From assembly GCA_030428255.1 (NCBI GenBank), contig JAUIBT010000009.1, positions 1 through 64,000 on the forward strand: a DNA stretch of 64,000 nucleotides. Direction: 5' to 3'. The translations under genes and the position numbers were made by a program. Of this stretch, positions 1-9,455 are shown in pieces (positions within the stretch are counted from its first letter, which is position 1; every line of letters starts with the position of its first letter). The notes beneath the pieces are model-generated. The model was not told the DNA's origin. It did no database searches and was given only the letters and a program-made list of their open reading frames with translations. This DNA is from Alphaproteobacteria bacterium (GTDB taxonomy: Bacteria; Pseudomonadota; Alphaproteobacteria; UBA7985; JAUIBT01).

Positions 1-127
1 ACTGGGCCCTGAGACTGGGCCCTGAGACTGGGCCCTGAGACTGGGCCCTGAGACTGGGCCCTGAGACTGGGCCCTGAGACTGGGCCCTGAGACTGGGCCC
101 TGAGACTGGGCCCTGAGACTGGGCCCT
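1..127. repeat. 13-bp tandem repeat array (unit ACTGGGCCCTGAG)
   Basis: Nine perfect copies of a 13-bp unit plus a 10-bp partial copy fill the left edge of the window and probably continue beyond it. The period is not a multiple of three, and each unit carries the palindrome GGGCCC. The array lies downstream of parB. There is no spacer variation, so it is a minisatellite and not a CRISPR. Confidence 0.97.
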
Positions 128-242
128 ACTGGGTCGAGTCCGCAAGCGCGGTGCGGCCTGTGGAGTGGGGGCAGCCCTAAAATATATCTATGAATCAATG
201 TATTATAGGACAGATCGCGTCAAGCCCTGCCCGGACCCTTCG

Positions 243-1151
243 CTAGGAACCCAGCTTGGTGAGCAAGGCCTGGAACTGGTCCCCGTCGTTGAAATAGATA
301 CTCACACGGCCACGGCCACGTTTGTGCTTTAACTCAACTTTCAGACCCAAGAAGTCCTCAAGCGACCGGCGCACTGCTTCGCTGTCGGGGTCCAGGGCAG
401 GTTTGGCCGCTTGCGCAGCCTGGCTGCCCCCCTCGGCCTTGCTGGCCGCGACTAGAGCCTCGGTCTGGCGAACGCTGAGCCCCCGCTCGATCACCTGCTG
501 CGCCAGGGCCGCCGCTTGCGGGTGGCCGATAAGCGCGCGCGCGTGACCGGCGCTCAGGCTGCCTCCCGCCACCAACTGCTGCACCTCAACCGGCAGATCC
601 AACAGGCGGACCAGGTTGGCGATGTAGGGGCGGCTCTTGCCAAGCTGGCTGGCCAAGTCAGCCGCCGAATAGCCAAAATCGCGCAGAAGCTGAGCGTAAG
701 CACTGGCTTCGTCGATGGCGTTGAGATCCTCGCGCTGGGTGTTCTCGATCAAGCCCGCCTCCAGGCATTGCTGGTCGTTAAGCGGGAGCACGCGCACCGG
801 CAGGCTGTGCAGGGCCGCGTGCTGAGCGGCCCGCCAGCGCCGCTCGCCCGCGATAATTTGAAACCGCTCGCTGTCGCCCGGCGTCGGACGAACAACCAAA
901 GGCTGGATCACGCCAGACGCTTGAATCGACTGGGCCAACTCCCTAAGGCTGGCCTCGGGAAAATCCCTGCGGGCCTGGAACGGCGAAGGCTCTAGGCGAT
1001 CAATGGCCACTTCGCGATGCGTGTCCACCACCGAGCCCTGGGCTCTTGCTTGCGCTGCCGCCGCGCTGGGCGCGCCTGTGGCTTCAGACTGGAAATCCTC
1101 TGACAAGAGGGCGGCCAAGCCCCGGCCGAGGCGTTTTTTGGAACTGCTCAT
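243..1151 (-). CDS. parB: Chromosome-partitioning protein ParB
   Basis: ParB is the CTP-dependent DNA clamp that loads at parS and spreads to form the partition complex at the origin. The 302-aa protein begins MSSSKKRLGRGLAALL; LGRGL near the N-terminus is the segment that stimulates ParA. The CTP-binding/ParB box GERRWRAAQ sits near residues 105-115, and a helix-turn-helix follows (SAADLASQLGKSRPYIANLV). The C-terminus is a basic dimerisation domain (LKHKRGRGRVSIYF). The frame stays open upstream, but the ATG at 1151 gives the family-typical N-terminus. It lies downstream of parA in the usual operon, and two parS sites are nearby. Confidence 0.96.
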   Translation of the reverse strand: MSSSKKRLGRGLAALLSEDFQSEATGAPSAAAAQARAQGSVVDTHREVAIDRLEPSPFQARRDFPEASLRELAQSIQASGVIQPLVVRPTPGDSERFQIIAGERRWRAAQHAALHSLPVRVLPLNDQQCLEAGLIENTQREDLNAIDEASAYAQLLRDFGYSAADLASQLGKSRPYIANLVRLLDLPVEVQQLVAGGSLSAGHARALIGHPQAAALAQQVIERGLSVRQTEALVAASKAEGGSQAAQAAKPALDPDSEAVRRSLEDFLGLKVELKHKRGRGRVSIYFNDGDQFQALLTKLGS

Positions 1152-1225
1152 CTGATCTGCATCCTTGGCGATGTCATCACGGTGTTGAAGCTGGCGCGCA
1201 GTGCGAACGGAATTCAACGGCCTGC

Positions 1226-2026
1226 TTATGCCGGTTCGCGTGGGCGCAGCCCCTCCTTGGTTAGGATTTCTGCGGCAAGCGCCATATAGGCCTTGGAGCC
1301 CGAGGCCAGGCGATCATAGAGGATGATCGGCTTTCCGTGCGACGGTGCCTCGGCCAACTTGATATTGCGCGGAATTTCGGTCTGGAATACCGCAGACCCA
1401 AAGGTGGCGCGCACATCCTCAGCAACCTGTTTGGACAGGTTCGTATGATCCACCATGGTCAGCAAAATGCCGTAGAGGCTCAGGCCAGGATTGCGGCTGC
1501 GTTTGATGTCCTGCATGAAATCGTACATGCGTGACAGGCCTTCAAGGGCAAAGTATTCGGTTTGCAGCGGCACCAGCACGCCATCAGCAGCCACCAAAGC
1601 GTTGAGCGGCAGCAAGGACAAGGACGGCTGACAATCAATCAGCACAAAGTCATAGTCCTGTTTGACGGTCTGCAAAACGCTGCGGAGCCGCTCGATGGCA
1701 TCCTCTTGCTGCTGCAAATCGATCTGGGTGGAGGCTAGAGATGACTGAGAGGGCGCAAGCTCCAAGCCGGGCACGTCGGTGGCAACGATAACCTGGCGCA
1801 GGTCTGCCTCGCCCTCCAGGACCTCGTACAAAGAGCCATTAAGGCTGCGCGGATCGATGCCTAGGCCCGAGGTGGCGTTGGCCTGAGGGTCCAAATCGAC
1901 CAGCAAGCAACGCAGCCCGCAAGCTGCAAATGCCGTCGCCAAATTGACGGCGGTGGTGGTTTTGGCAACCCCACCCTTTTGGTTGGCGATAGCCAGAATG
2001 CGCGACAAGCGCGGCTCGGTGGTCAT
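1226..2026 (-). CDS. parA: Chromosome-partitioning ATPase ParA
   Basis: ParA is a nucleoid-bound P-loop ATPase that moves ParB-parS complexes to the new pole. The 266-aa protein starts MTTEPRLSRILAIANQKGG. The deviant Walker A motif reads KGGVAKTTT near residues 16-24: both signature lysines are present, but the position usually occupied by glycine is alanine. The switch motif DLDPQANATSG and the Walker B-like segment FVLIDCQPSLSLLPLNAL follow. A longer reading with 18 more residues is open, but it does not resemble the family, so the ATG at 2026 was chosen. It is followed by parB and preceded by rsmG. Confidence 0.96.
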   Translation of the reverse strand: MTTEPRLSRILAIANQKGGVAKTTTAVNLATAFAACGLRCLLVDLDPQANATSGLGIDPRSLNGSLYEVLEGEADLRQVIVATDVPGLELAPSQSSLASTQIDLQQQEDAIERLRSVLQTVKQDYDFVLIDCQPSLSLLPLNALVAADGVLVPLQTEYFALEGLSRMYDFMQDIKRSRNPGLSLYGILLTMVDHTNLSKQVAEDVRATFGSAVFQTEIPRNIKLAEAPSHGKPIILYDRLASGSKAYMALAAEILTKEGLRPREPA

Positions 2027-2092
2027 AATAAAGCGACGTCCAACTGGAAAAGGCAGCACGAAGTGGCTGCGTCCGGCCAAAATCGGCCAATA

Positions 2093-2731
2093 CTATCGAG
2101 GCTTAAGCTGGCGGATTTCGAGCACCACGCCTGCCTCATGGGTGCTACTCTGATACGCCGTCCAATGGAAGTCGTAATCCAGAACTGCGTGGGCAAGCTC
2201 GTCTTGCCAGCGCTCGCCTTTCAGCAGCAACAGCCGGGTTTCAGGGCCGACAAACCCCTGTGAGAGCTGCAAAAGCCGCGGAAGCGGGGCAAAGGCGCGC
2301 GCGGTTATCGTTGTTGCGGTCCAGGGCGGCATGGCTTCAAGGCGTTGGCTGATGACCCTAAACGACAGGCCCAGGTCGCGAGCAGCTTGGCGCAAGAAAG
2401 CCGATTTGCGCTTGTCCGACTCCACCAGCGTCAGTTGATGCGACCAGCCGAGGTGGTCAAAGCCAATTGCCAGTGGAATTGCAGGCAAGCCGCCGCCCGA
2501 GCCCAAGTCCAGCAGGCGCTCAGCGGGGTCTGCCTGGAAAAAGCCCAGCAACTGGATCGAATCGCGCAAATGGCGGTCCAGGGCGGCTTGCTGGGTCGCG
2601 GGGCCGATCAGATTGATCCGTGCTTGCCATTTGAGCAGCAGCGCCAAATAGTGCTGACAGCGCGGGTCTTGCGTTAGAATCGTCTCTGTTTCACGTGAAA
2701 CAGGCAACGGCAGAGCCTTGGTGCCGGTCAT
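2093..2731 (-). CDS. rsmG: 16S rRNA (guanine-N7) methyltransferase RsmG (GidB)
   Basis: RsmG transfers a methyl group from SAM to the N7 of a guanine in the 530 loop of 16S rRNA. The 212-aa protein has the SAM-binding motif LLDLGSGGGLPAIPLA near residue 70 and the conserved WQARINLIGP segment that precedes it. The first codons overlap a perfect parS palindrome, which is translated as VSRET. The gene sits 6 bp from the end of mnmG in the conserved mnmE-mnmG-rsmG-parA-parB run. Confidence 0.95.
   Translation of the reverse strand: MTGTKALPLPVSRETETILTQDPRCQHYLALLLKWQARINLIGPATQQAALDRHLRDSIQLLGFFQADPAERLLDLGSGGGLPAIPLAIGFDHLGWSHQLTLVESDKRKSAFLRQAARDLGLSFRVISQRLEAMPPWTATTITARAFAPLPRLLQLSQGFVGPETRLLLLKGERWQDELAHAVLDYDFHWTAYQSSTHEAGVVLEIRQLKPR
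2687..2702. promoter_or_regulatory. parS: parS site 1 (perfect 16-bp palindrome)
   Basis: TGTTTCACGTGAAACA matches the bacterial ParB-binding consensus in every base and is a perfect palindrome. It lies inside the 5' end of rsmG, about 1.5 kb from parB and about 8 kb from the predicted origin, where centromere sites are expected. Confidence 0.96.
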
Positions 2732-2737
2732 AGCGCT

Positions 2738-4591
2738 CTACAGCCGCTTGAGGTGGCGCATGATGGCGATTAGCGCGTGGGGCGTGACGCCCGGAATCCG
2801 CGACGCCTGGCTGAGGTTTTGCGGCCGAGCGCGCTGAAGCAGCTCCAGCTCCTCGCCGGACAGACTGCCAACTTCGGCATAGGGAAAGTCCGGCGGTAAC
2901 TTGATCTGCGCCTCCTTCTCCAAAATCTTTACGTCGCTCGTTTGCCGCTTGATGTAGCCTGCATACAAAGCGTCGGTTTTGATTTGCTCCAAAATGCCGT
3001 CGGAGAAGCGCGCCAGCTCAGGCACCGCCGCTTTGAGTTGCGCAATCTCGATGCTCTCGATCGCGGCCATGTCAGCGACCGAGCGGCGCTGACCGTCGCG
3101 TTTGACCTCAAAGCCCTTGCCCTGCCATTCCTGGGGGCTCAGCCGCAGAGCGTCACAAAAGCGCTGTGCCGCTTCCAAGTCGGCCTTCTTGGCCTGCCAC
3201 GCCTGGCGGCGGGCCGCGCTGGCCAACCCTAGCGCCACAGCCGTATCGGTCAGGCGTTGGTCAGCGTTGTCGGGACGCAGGCTGAGCCGAAACTCTGCGC
3301 GGCTGGTGAACATGCGATAGGGCTCTGGTGCCCCACGTGTGACCAGATCATCGACCATGACACCGATGTAGGATTCGTGCCGCCCGAGCCGCAACCGCGC
3401 CGCCTTGCCCCCAGCCTGCAGGGCCGCATTGGCTCCAGCCAGCAGCCCTTGGCCAGCGGCCTCCTCATAGCCGGTGGTGCCGTTGATCTGCCCGGCCAAA
3501 TAGAGCCCATCGCAGGCCTTGAGACTGAGGTCATCGTTCAGCGCACGTGGGTCGATATAATCGTATTCCACCGCATAACCATACTGCTCGATCCGAACCT
3601 GCTCGAGCCCCTCGATGGAGCGAATGTAGGCGTCCTGCACTGCGCGCGGCAAAGAGGTCGAGATGCCGTTCGGGTAGACCGTATCCACGTCCAGTCCCTC
3701 GGGCTCCAAAAACACCTGGTGGCGATCCTTGTCGGCAAACCGGGTCACCTTGTCCTCGATTGACGGACAATAGCGCGGGCCCTTTGAGACGATCTGACCC
3801 GAAAAAATGGCCGATAAGTGTTTGTTTTCGTGAATGATCGCGTGAGTTCGCGGATTGGTGTAGGTAATCCCGCACGCAATTTGCGGCACCCGTATCTTGT
3901 CCGTCAAAGTCGAAAAGGGCAGCGGCAGCGGGTCGGCTTCTTGCATCTCCAAACGATCCCAAGCGATGGTCTTGCCGTCCAGACGCGCAGGCGTGCCAGT
4001 CTTCAGGCGGTCGATCGGAAGCTCCAGCGAGCGCAAGAAGCGCGCCAAGTCGTTGGAGGCTGCCTCGCCAATGCGGCCGGCCGGGATCACCTCGTCTCCG
4101 ATGTGAATGGTACCGCCCAAGAATGTGCCGGTTGTGAGCACCACCGCAGCGGCCCGCAGGACCCGGCCATCGGCCAGACGCACTCCTGCCACCCGGCGTT
4201 CCTCCAGCACCAACCCGACGACCTCAGCCGACAGGCAGGTCAGGTCGTCCAGTTCGGCCAGCAGCGCTTGCACTGCCGCCTTGTAGAGTTTGCGGTCGGC
4301 TTGAGCACGTGGACCGCGCACCGCAGGGCCCTTGCTGGCGTTTAAAACGCGAAATTGGATGCCTGCTTGGTCGATCGCGCGGCCCATGATGCCGTCCAAA
4401 GCATCGACCTCGCGCACCAAATGGCCCTTGCCGACCCCACCAATCGCCGGATTACAGGACATGGTACCAATGTCAGCCACATCGAAGGTGATCAAGGCTG
4501 TTGCAGCGCCCAGGCGTGCGGCCGCCGCAGCAGCTTCGACACCGGCGTGACCACCGCCGATCACCAACACATCAAAATGCGTTTGGGTCAT
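2738..4591 (-). CDS. mnmG: tRNA uridine-34 5-carboxymethylaminomethyl modification enzyme MnmG (GidA)
   Basis: MnmG is the FAD-dependent partner of MnmE. Together they make the cmnm5 modification at the wobble uridine of several tRNAs. The 617-aa protein opens with the FAD Rossmann motif [19 protein letters not shown]. The family signature [20 protein letters not shown] contains a conserved cysteine near residue 47. A second signature, [11 protein letters not shown], follows, and the helical C-terminal MnmE-binding region ends in HLKRL. Nine extra codons are open upstream, but the ATG at 4591 places the FAD motif at the usual distance. parS site 2 lies just upstream. Confidence 0.97.
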   Translation of the reverse strand: MTQTHFDVLVIGGGHAGVEAAAAAARLGAATALITFDVADIGTMSCNPAIGGVGKGHLVREVDALDGIMGRAIDQAGIQFRVLNASKGPAVRGPRAQADRKLYKAAVQALLAELDDLTCLSAEVVGLVLEERRVAGVRLADGRVLRAAAVVLTTGTFLGGTIHIGDEVIPAGRIGEAASNDLARFLRSLELPIDRLKTGTPARLDGKTIAWDRLEMQEADPLPLPFSTLTDKIRVPQIACGITYTNPRTHAIIHENKHLSAIFSGQIVSKGPRYCPSIEDKVTRFADKDRHQVFLEPEGLDVDTVYPNGISTSLPRAVQDAYIRSIEGLEQVRIEQYGYAVEYDYIDPRALNDDLSLKACDGLYLAGQINGTTGYEEAAGQGLLAGANAALQAGGKAARLRLGRHESYIGVMVDDLVTRGAPEPYRMFTSRAEFRLSLRPDNADQRLTDTAVALGLASAARRQAWQAKKADLEAAQRFCDALRLSPQEWQGKGFEVKRDGQRRSVADMAAIESIEIAQLKAAVPELARFSDGILEQIKTDALYAGYIKRQTSDVKILEKEAQIKLPPDFPYAEVGSLSGEELELLQRARPQNLSQASRIPGVTPHALIAIMRHLKRL

Positions 4592-4635
4592 GATATTACC
4601 TCTCGCCCCTCGCTGCATCGCGGCAGCTTAGCTCT

Positions 4636-4651
4636 GGTTTCACGTGAAACA
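4636..4651. promoter_or_regulatory. parS: parS site 2 (15 of 16 bases)
   Basis: GGTTTCACGTGAAACA differs from the perfect parS only in the first base and keeps the 14-bp palindromic core GTTTCACGTGAAAC. It occupies the 60-bp gap between mnmE and mnmG, 1.95 kb from site 1. Confidence 0.93.
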
Positions 4652-5980
4652 TCACTTGCCGATGCAGAAGTTTGCAAACAAAGCGTCGAGCATTTCCTCG
4701 ACATCGTAGTCACCCAGCAACAAGGATAAAGCATTGATTGCACGCGTCAAATGCAGAGCCTGCACTTCAATCGCCGTCTGGTGGTCGATCTCATCCAGCG
4801 CCGTCAAACAATCACTTGCTAGCCGATTCTGCCGTTCGCTGGTCAGCGCTTGGCTCAATCCCTGGATCTCAACCAAGGCCAGCACCCGGGCTTGCAGTGC
4901 CCGTCGCAACGACTCCAACCCAGCGCCACTGCGATTGTCGATCAAAATTGTAGCATCATCATGCCCCAAGCCGCCCGCTTCGCCGCTCGAAGCTGCTGCA
5001 GGTGCATCAGAAAAGCTTTGAACACAAAGATGTGCGTCTGCCAGCGGCTCCCCGCCTGGACGCTGCAGGCTGACACGAATATCGGCCTCGTCCCACAGAG
5101 CCCGAGCTCGCGCAATTCCCATCGCCTCGACCGCCCCGCTCTGATGGCGCAGCCCAGCGGTATCAACCAGGGTCAGCGGGATGCCCGCCACCTCCATGTG
5201 CGCCTCAATCGAGTCGCGCGTCGTGCCCTCAGAATCGTGCACCAAAGCCACAGAGCGTCCAACTAAGTTATTGATTAAGCTTGATTTACCGACGTTGGCT
5301 GGTCCGGCGATCACGCAGAGCAGACCTTGGCGGTGCCGCTCCAGCCAATGGCTGGCGTCAACCGATTGGCGCAGCTCGAGACACAGCCGCTGCAACCCAG
5401 CTTGCCAGGGTTGGGCCTCCAACTCGGGCAAGTCTTCGTCGGCAAAGTCGATGCAGGCTTCCACGTCGGCCAAAATCGTGATGAGCTGGCGGCGCCAGCC
5501 GCGCACCATGGCCTCCTGAGCCATGACCCGGCTGCGTTTGCCCAGTTCCTTGTGCCAGGGTGTTTCTGCCTCCAGCAAAGCACCCAGCGCCTCGACTTCC
5601 AGCACCGACAGCTTGCCGTTCATCAGCGCCCGGCGGGTAAATTCGCCAGCCTTGGCGGGGCGAACCCCCGGCTGGCCCTCCAGGCAGTCCAGCAGGTCTC
5701 GCACGATCAAGGGGCTACCGTGGCAGTGAATTTCGGCCACCGCCTCACCGGTAAAAGAGCGGCCTTCCTCAAAGGTCAGCAGCAGTGCCTCGTCCAGCAG
5801 GCTGCCGTCTTGGGGATGATAAAGCGCGCGCAAACTGGCCTGCCGCGGCTCAGGCAGCGCGCCCTTCAGCAAAGCCGCCACAGCGCTCCAGGCCTGCGGC
5901 CCGGACAGACGCAAAACCGCAACCCCGGCACGCCCTGCGCCCGAGGCCAGGGCGACAATGGTGGCGCGCTCCTCGGCCAT
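4652..5980 (-). CDS. mnmE: tRNA modification GTPase MnmE (TrmE)
   Basis: MnmE is the tetrahydrofolate- and GTP-binding partner of MnmG in tRNA wobble-uridine modification. The 442-aa protein has the N-terminal formyl-THF domain (IHCHGSPLIVRDLL), the inserted G domain with P-loop GPANVGKSSLINNL and switch DTAGLR, and the C-terminal catalytic motif CIGK as its last four residues. Length and order match the family. It lies 15 bp from rho and upstream of mnmG on the same strand. Confidence 0.97.
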   Translation of the reverse strand: MAEERATIVALASGAGRAGVAVLRLSGPQAWSAVAALLKGALPEPRQASLRALYHPQDGSLLDEALLLTFEEGRSFTGEAVAEIHCHGSPLIVRDLLDCLEGQPGVRPAKAGEFTRRALMNGKLSVLEVEALGALLEAETPWHKELGKRSRVMAQEAMVRGWRRQLITILADVEACIDFADEDLPELEAQPWQAGLQRLCLELRQSVDASHWLERHRQGLLCVIAGPANVGKSSLINNLVGRSVALVHDSEGTTRDSIEAHMEVAGIPLTLVDTAGLRHQSGAVEAMGIARARALWDEADIRVSLQRPGGEPLADAHLCVQSFSDAPAAASSGEAGGLGHDDATILIDNRSGAGLESLRRALQARVLALVEIQGLSQALTSERQNRLASDCLTALDEIDHQTAIEVQALHLTRAINALSLLLGDYDVEEMLDALFANFCIGK

Positions 5981-5995
5981 GCTTCAATCCGGTTG

Positions 5996-7252
5996 TTACT
6001 GGTTCATCGACTGGAAGAAATCGTCGTTGGTTTTGGTTTCGCGCAGTTTGCCGAGCAAGAACTCCATGGCCTCGGTCGCACCCATCGGCATGAGCACGCG
6101 GCGCAGGACCCACATCTTTTGCAGGACATCGCGCGCCACCAACAGCTCTTCTTTACGGGTGCCGGACTTGCCGATGTCGATGGCCGGGAAGGTGCGCTTG
6201 TCTGACAGCTTGCGATCCAACACCAGCTCAGAGTTGCCCGTGCCTTTGAATTCCTCAAAGATCACTTCGTCCATCTTAGAGCCGGTATCGACCAGAGCTG
6301 TACCAATAATGGTCAGTGAGCCACCTTCTTCGATGTTACGCGCCGCGCCAAAGAAGCGCTTGGGGCGTTGCAGGGCGTTGGCATCAACACCACCTGTCAA
6401 GACCTTGCCAGAGGAGGGCACCACGGTGTTATAGGCGCGGGCCAAACGAGTGATGGAGTCCAGCAGGATGATAACATCGTGCTTGTGTTCAACCAGGCGC
6501 TTGGCCTTTTCGATCACCATTTCAGCCACCTGCACGTGGCGCGAGGCTGGTTCGTCGAAGGTCGAACTCACCACCTCACCGCGCACAGAACGCTGCATGT
6601 CGGTCACCTCTTCCGGGCGCTCGTCGATCAGCAGTACCAGCAAGTAGGCTTCAGGGTGATTGGTGGCGATCGACTTGGCAATATTCTGCAAAATCATCGT
6701 CTTGCCAGAGCGCGGCGGTGCCACGACCAGGGCGCGCTGGCCCTTGCCTACAGGCGCAACCAGGTCGATAATCCGCCCGGTATAGTCTTTGCGGGTCGGG
6801 TCCTCGATCTCCAGCTTCAAACGCTGATCGGGATACAGCGGCGTTAAGTTGTCGAAGTTGACACGCAGGCGCGCTTGCTCGGGGTCAGAGTGGTTGACCT
6901 TGGTGATTTTGGTTAGCGAGAAATAGCGCTCGTTTTCCTTGGGCGCTTTGATCTCGCCTTCAACCGTGTCACCGGTGCGCAGCGAAAAGCGGCGGATCAG
7001 GTTGGGGCTGATGTAGATGTCATCCGGGCCAGGAAGATAGTTTTCTTCCTTCGAGCGCAGATAGCCAAAGCCATCTTGCAGCACTTCCAGCGTGCCATCG
7101 CCAAACAGAGCCTCGTCGTTCTCGGCGCTTTGCTTCAAAATCGCAAACATCAGCTCCTGACGACGCATGTTGCCGGGATCTTCGAGTTCGAGCTCTTCGG
7201 CCAAATCCAGAAGGTCGGCAGGACTCTTCTGCTTGAGTTCAGATAAATGCAT
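5996..7252 (-). CDS. rho: Transcription termination factor Rho
   Basis: Rho is a hexameric RNA helicase that ends transcription of untranslated RNA. The 418-aa protein starts [21 protein letters not shown]. It has the cold-shock-like RNA-binding domain with GFGYLRS and [10 protein letters not shown], then the ATPase core with P-loop [12 protein letters not shown] and the segment [13 protein letters not shown]. The conserved [12 protein letters not shown] and [22 protein letters not shown] follow. Seventeen upstream codons are open but do not look like Rho. The gene is followed by mnmE. Confidence 0.97.
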   Translation of the reverse strand: MHLSELKQKSPADLLDLAEELELEDPGNMRRQELMFAILKQSAENDEALFGDGTLEVLQDGFGYLRSKEENYLPGPDDIYISPNLIRRFSLRTGDTVEGEIKAPKENERYFSLTKITKVNHSDPEQARLRVNFDNLTPLYPDQRLKLEIEDPTRKDYTGRIIDLVAPVGKGQRALVVAPPRSGKTMILQNIAKSIATNHPEAYLLVLLIDERPEEVTDMQRSVRGEVVSSTFDEPASRHVQVAEMVIEKAKRLVEHKHDVIILLDSITRLARAYNTVVPSSGKVLTGGVDANALQRPKRFFGAARNIEEGGSLTIIGTALVDTGSKMDEVIFEEFKGTGNSELVLDRKLSDKRTFPAIDIGKSGTRKEELLVARDVLQKMWVLRRVLMPMGATEAMEFLLGKLRETKTNDDFFQSMNQ

Positions 7253-7573
7253 GGACCAACAATGTCTATGGGGGGTGGAAGGAGGCCGCCGAACCTTCGC
7301 CAAGCCGCTATGAAGGCGAACCAGGCGGCGAAGCCCAAAGGCGCCATGCCCTTCCGATAGGAAGCCTGTGTCTACGATGTTCTGTGGCTGGCGTCAATCG
7401 CCAAGCGCAAGCCCATGTCAGGCCCGCCGGGCACCAAGCCTGCTTTTGGCCGCCACGCTTAGGCATTAGCGACAAGGCCTTTGAGCCAAGCTGGCCGCGC
7501 AGGGGCTCGTATTTTGTAACCAATTCAGTATGTTAGCTTGGATCTCTCAGTGAGACCTTAGCGCACAAGCGGC
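7253..7573. other. Intergenic region between hemJ and rho, no gene recognised
   Basis: This 321-bp stretch lies between the end of hemJ and the start of rho, which share a strand. Short open frames here have no recognisable domain. I see no clear intrinsic terminator. It presumably carries the rho promoter and leader. Confidence 0.6.
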
Positions 7574-8023
7574 TTAGAATGGCTTCACCACCACCATGAC
7601 GACAATAACAATCATCGCAAGCGTCGGTATTTCATTCATAAAGCGATAAAAGCGCGCGTCGTGCTGATTCTCGTCGCGGGCAAAGGCCTTGAGCCAGCGG
7701 GTGCAATAGCCGTGGAAGCCGAATAACCCACCAAGTGCCATGACCTTGATCCAGAACCAAAGCGAGTTCCAGATCGCCGGGCCACCCAAAATGGCCAACA
7801 CCACACCAGCAGCCAAGGCCGCCAGCATGGCCGGATTCATAATCAGGCGATAGAGGCGGTCTTCCATGCCCTTCAGCAGCTCCGAGGCCTCTGAGCCGGC
7901 GTCAAGCCCCGCGTGATTGACGAACAAGCGCGGCAGATAGAGCATGGCCGCCATCCATGAGATGACCGCCAACACATGAAATGCCTTAATCCAAGGCTGC
8001 AAGACCAACAGTATATCACCCAC
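7574..8023 (-). CDS. hemJ: Protoporphyrinogen IX oxidase HemJ
   Basis: HemJ is an integral membrane enzyme that oxidises protoporphyrinogen IX to protoporphyrin IX, the step before ferrochelatase. It has about four hydrophobic helices, with the family segments WIKAFHVLAVISWMAAMLY (conserved His), GMEDRLYRLIMNPAM and WFWIKVMALGG. The start is set by a GGAGG ribosome-binding site 7 bases before the GTG at 8023, giving 149 aa, normal for the family. An open frame runs 8 codons further upstream but includes that site. hemH is the upstream neighbour, so the last two heme steps are adjacent. Confidence 0.93.
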   Translation of the reverse strand: MGDILLVLQPWIKAFHVLAVISWMAAMLYLPRLFVNHAGLDAGSEASELLKGMEDRLYRLIMNPAMLAALAAGVVLAILGGPAIWNSLWFWIKVMALGGLFGFHGYCTRWLKAFARDENQHDARFYRFMNEIPTLAMIVIVVMVVVKPF

Positions 8024-8173
8024 GGCATGTCCTCCACATAGCGCCACTTACCTTTTTGTTCTTCCTGGTCGATCCTTTTGGCAGACTTCGCTTTGGTCAG
8101 CGTTGCGCTCGATCAAACCGCCCTATCCGGCACCGCCAAACCCAGCAAGCCCCGGCTTTCCGCCCAGCAGGTG

Positions 8174-9343
8174 TTACTGGATCTTATCGCCCCAACCCTG
8201 CTCAGCAGGCGCCATCGAGGCCACCGGCTCCAACTGGCAAGGACAGCGGCTGCGATCCCCCGAACAGATCCGCGTGCCCTTATAGGAGGCGATGCCCGTG
8301 CCACGGTTGAGGCTCGCGCGCACCTGCTCAGCCAAAGCGTCGATGTAGGTCATGCGCGCATTGATGGTCGGCACCCGCTCATAGGCGGGGACTCCGGCCT
8401 CTTGGGCCACTTCGCCGTATTCTTCATCCAGCTCAACCAGAGTCTCCGAGTGCTCAGAGACGAAGGCAATGGGCACCAGCACCACGGGCACGCCATCATG
8501 CCCGGCTTGCTCGATTTCCTTTTCCGTATCGGGCTCCAGCCATTTCATCGGCCCGACCTTGGATTGAAAACAGATCCGCCAATCGGCGTCTTTCAAGCCC
8601 GTGGCCTGCATCACCAGGTGGCAGGACTGCTCGACCTGAGCTTGATAGGGGTCGCCCTTACGGATCATACGCACCGGCAGCCCATGGGCAGAGAACAAGA
8701 TCCGCGGCGATCCAGCTTTGGACGCCCGTTCATAGGCCTCGGCGGTTAGGCGGGCCATGCCGTCGATAAAGCCCGGCTCGTCGGGGTAGCAGCAAATCAG
8801 GTGCGTCGGCACGTCCAGCCCGATCTTCTCAGCCGCTTGCTGCCAGACCCGGTAGGATGAGCCCGTGGTCGCCCGCGCGTACTGCGGATACAGCGGCAGC
8901 AGCACGATGCGATCGGGCTTCCAGGACTGCACCTGGCGCACAGCCTCATCGCTCATGGGGTGCCAATAGCGCATAGAGATAAAGGTTTTCACCGCCCCCA
9001 GACCAAACTGGTCCGATGACAGCACGTCTTGCAGCTCTTCGGCTTGGCTCTTGGTATAGCCCAAAATGGTCGATCCGCCGCCCATTTCGGCATAGATTTT
9101 CTTGGCCGTCGGAGCGCGCCAACGCGACAGGGCGTGGGCTAGAACGTAGCGCACCGGTGCAGGAGCCTCGACGATATAGGGATCGTTGAACAGGTTGAAC
9201 AAGAAGGGCTGAACCGAGTCTTGATCGTCCGGGCCCCCGTATTGCAGCAGCACGACTGCCACGCGTTCTTGGCTAACATCTGCCTCAGGGGTGGAGGATA
9301 TCTCCGTTTGGCTGGAGCTGTCGGTCACTCGGGGCCTCTTCAT
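8174..9343 (-). CDS. hemH: Ferrochelatase HemH with [2Fe-2S]-type C-terminus
   Basis: HemH inserts Fe2+ into protoporphyrin IX. The 389-aa protein has VVLLQYGGPDDQDSV at the start of the catalytic domain, the active-site histidine in FSAHGLP, and the acidic metal-handling segment FVSEHSETLVELDEEY. The C-terminal tail has ICSGDRSRCPC, a C-x6-C-x-C pattern, and an internal cysteine pair occurs in LICCYPDEPGF. This geometry matches that described for bacterial ferrochelatases carrying a [2Fe-2S] cluster; cluster binding here is inferred. The ATG at 9343 was preferred over a TTG 17 codons upstream. About 30 residues of unconserved N-terminus precede the domain. Confidence 0.96.
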   Translation of the reverse strand: MKRPRVTDSSSQTEISSTPEADVSQERVAVVLLQYGGPDDQDSVQPFLFNLFNDPYIVEAPAPVRYVLAHALSRWRAPTAKKIYAEMGGGSTILGYTKSQAEELQDVLSSDQFGLGAVKTFISMRYWHPMSDEAVRQVQSWKPDRIVLLPLYPQYARATTGSSYRVWQQAAEKIGLDVPTHLICCYPDEPGFIDGMARLTAEAYERASKAGSPRILFSAHGLPVRMIRKGDPYQAQVEQSCHLVMQATGLKDADWRICFQSKVGPMKWLEPDTEKEIEQAGHDGVPVVLVPIAFVSEHSETLVELDEEYGEVAQEAGVPAYERVPTINARMTYIDALAEQVRASLNRGTGIASYKGTRICSGDRSRCPCQLEPVASMAPAEQGWGDKIQ

Positions 9344-9455
9344 GGTTGCGATCAAGTCCCAAGGGCCGCCATTGCGCGGAGCCCAGGAAATCAATCAGGG
9401 TTCTTACATGGGTCAGGCACAGAGCGCGCCTCACCTGCTGCTAAGATACAACCCC

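Noticed and set aside
1-127. CRISPR array
   Set aside because: The units are 13 bp, contiguous and without spacers, and no cas genes are near.
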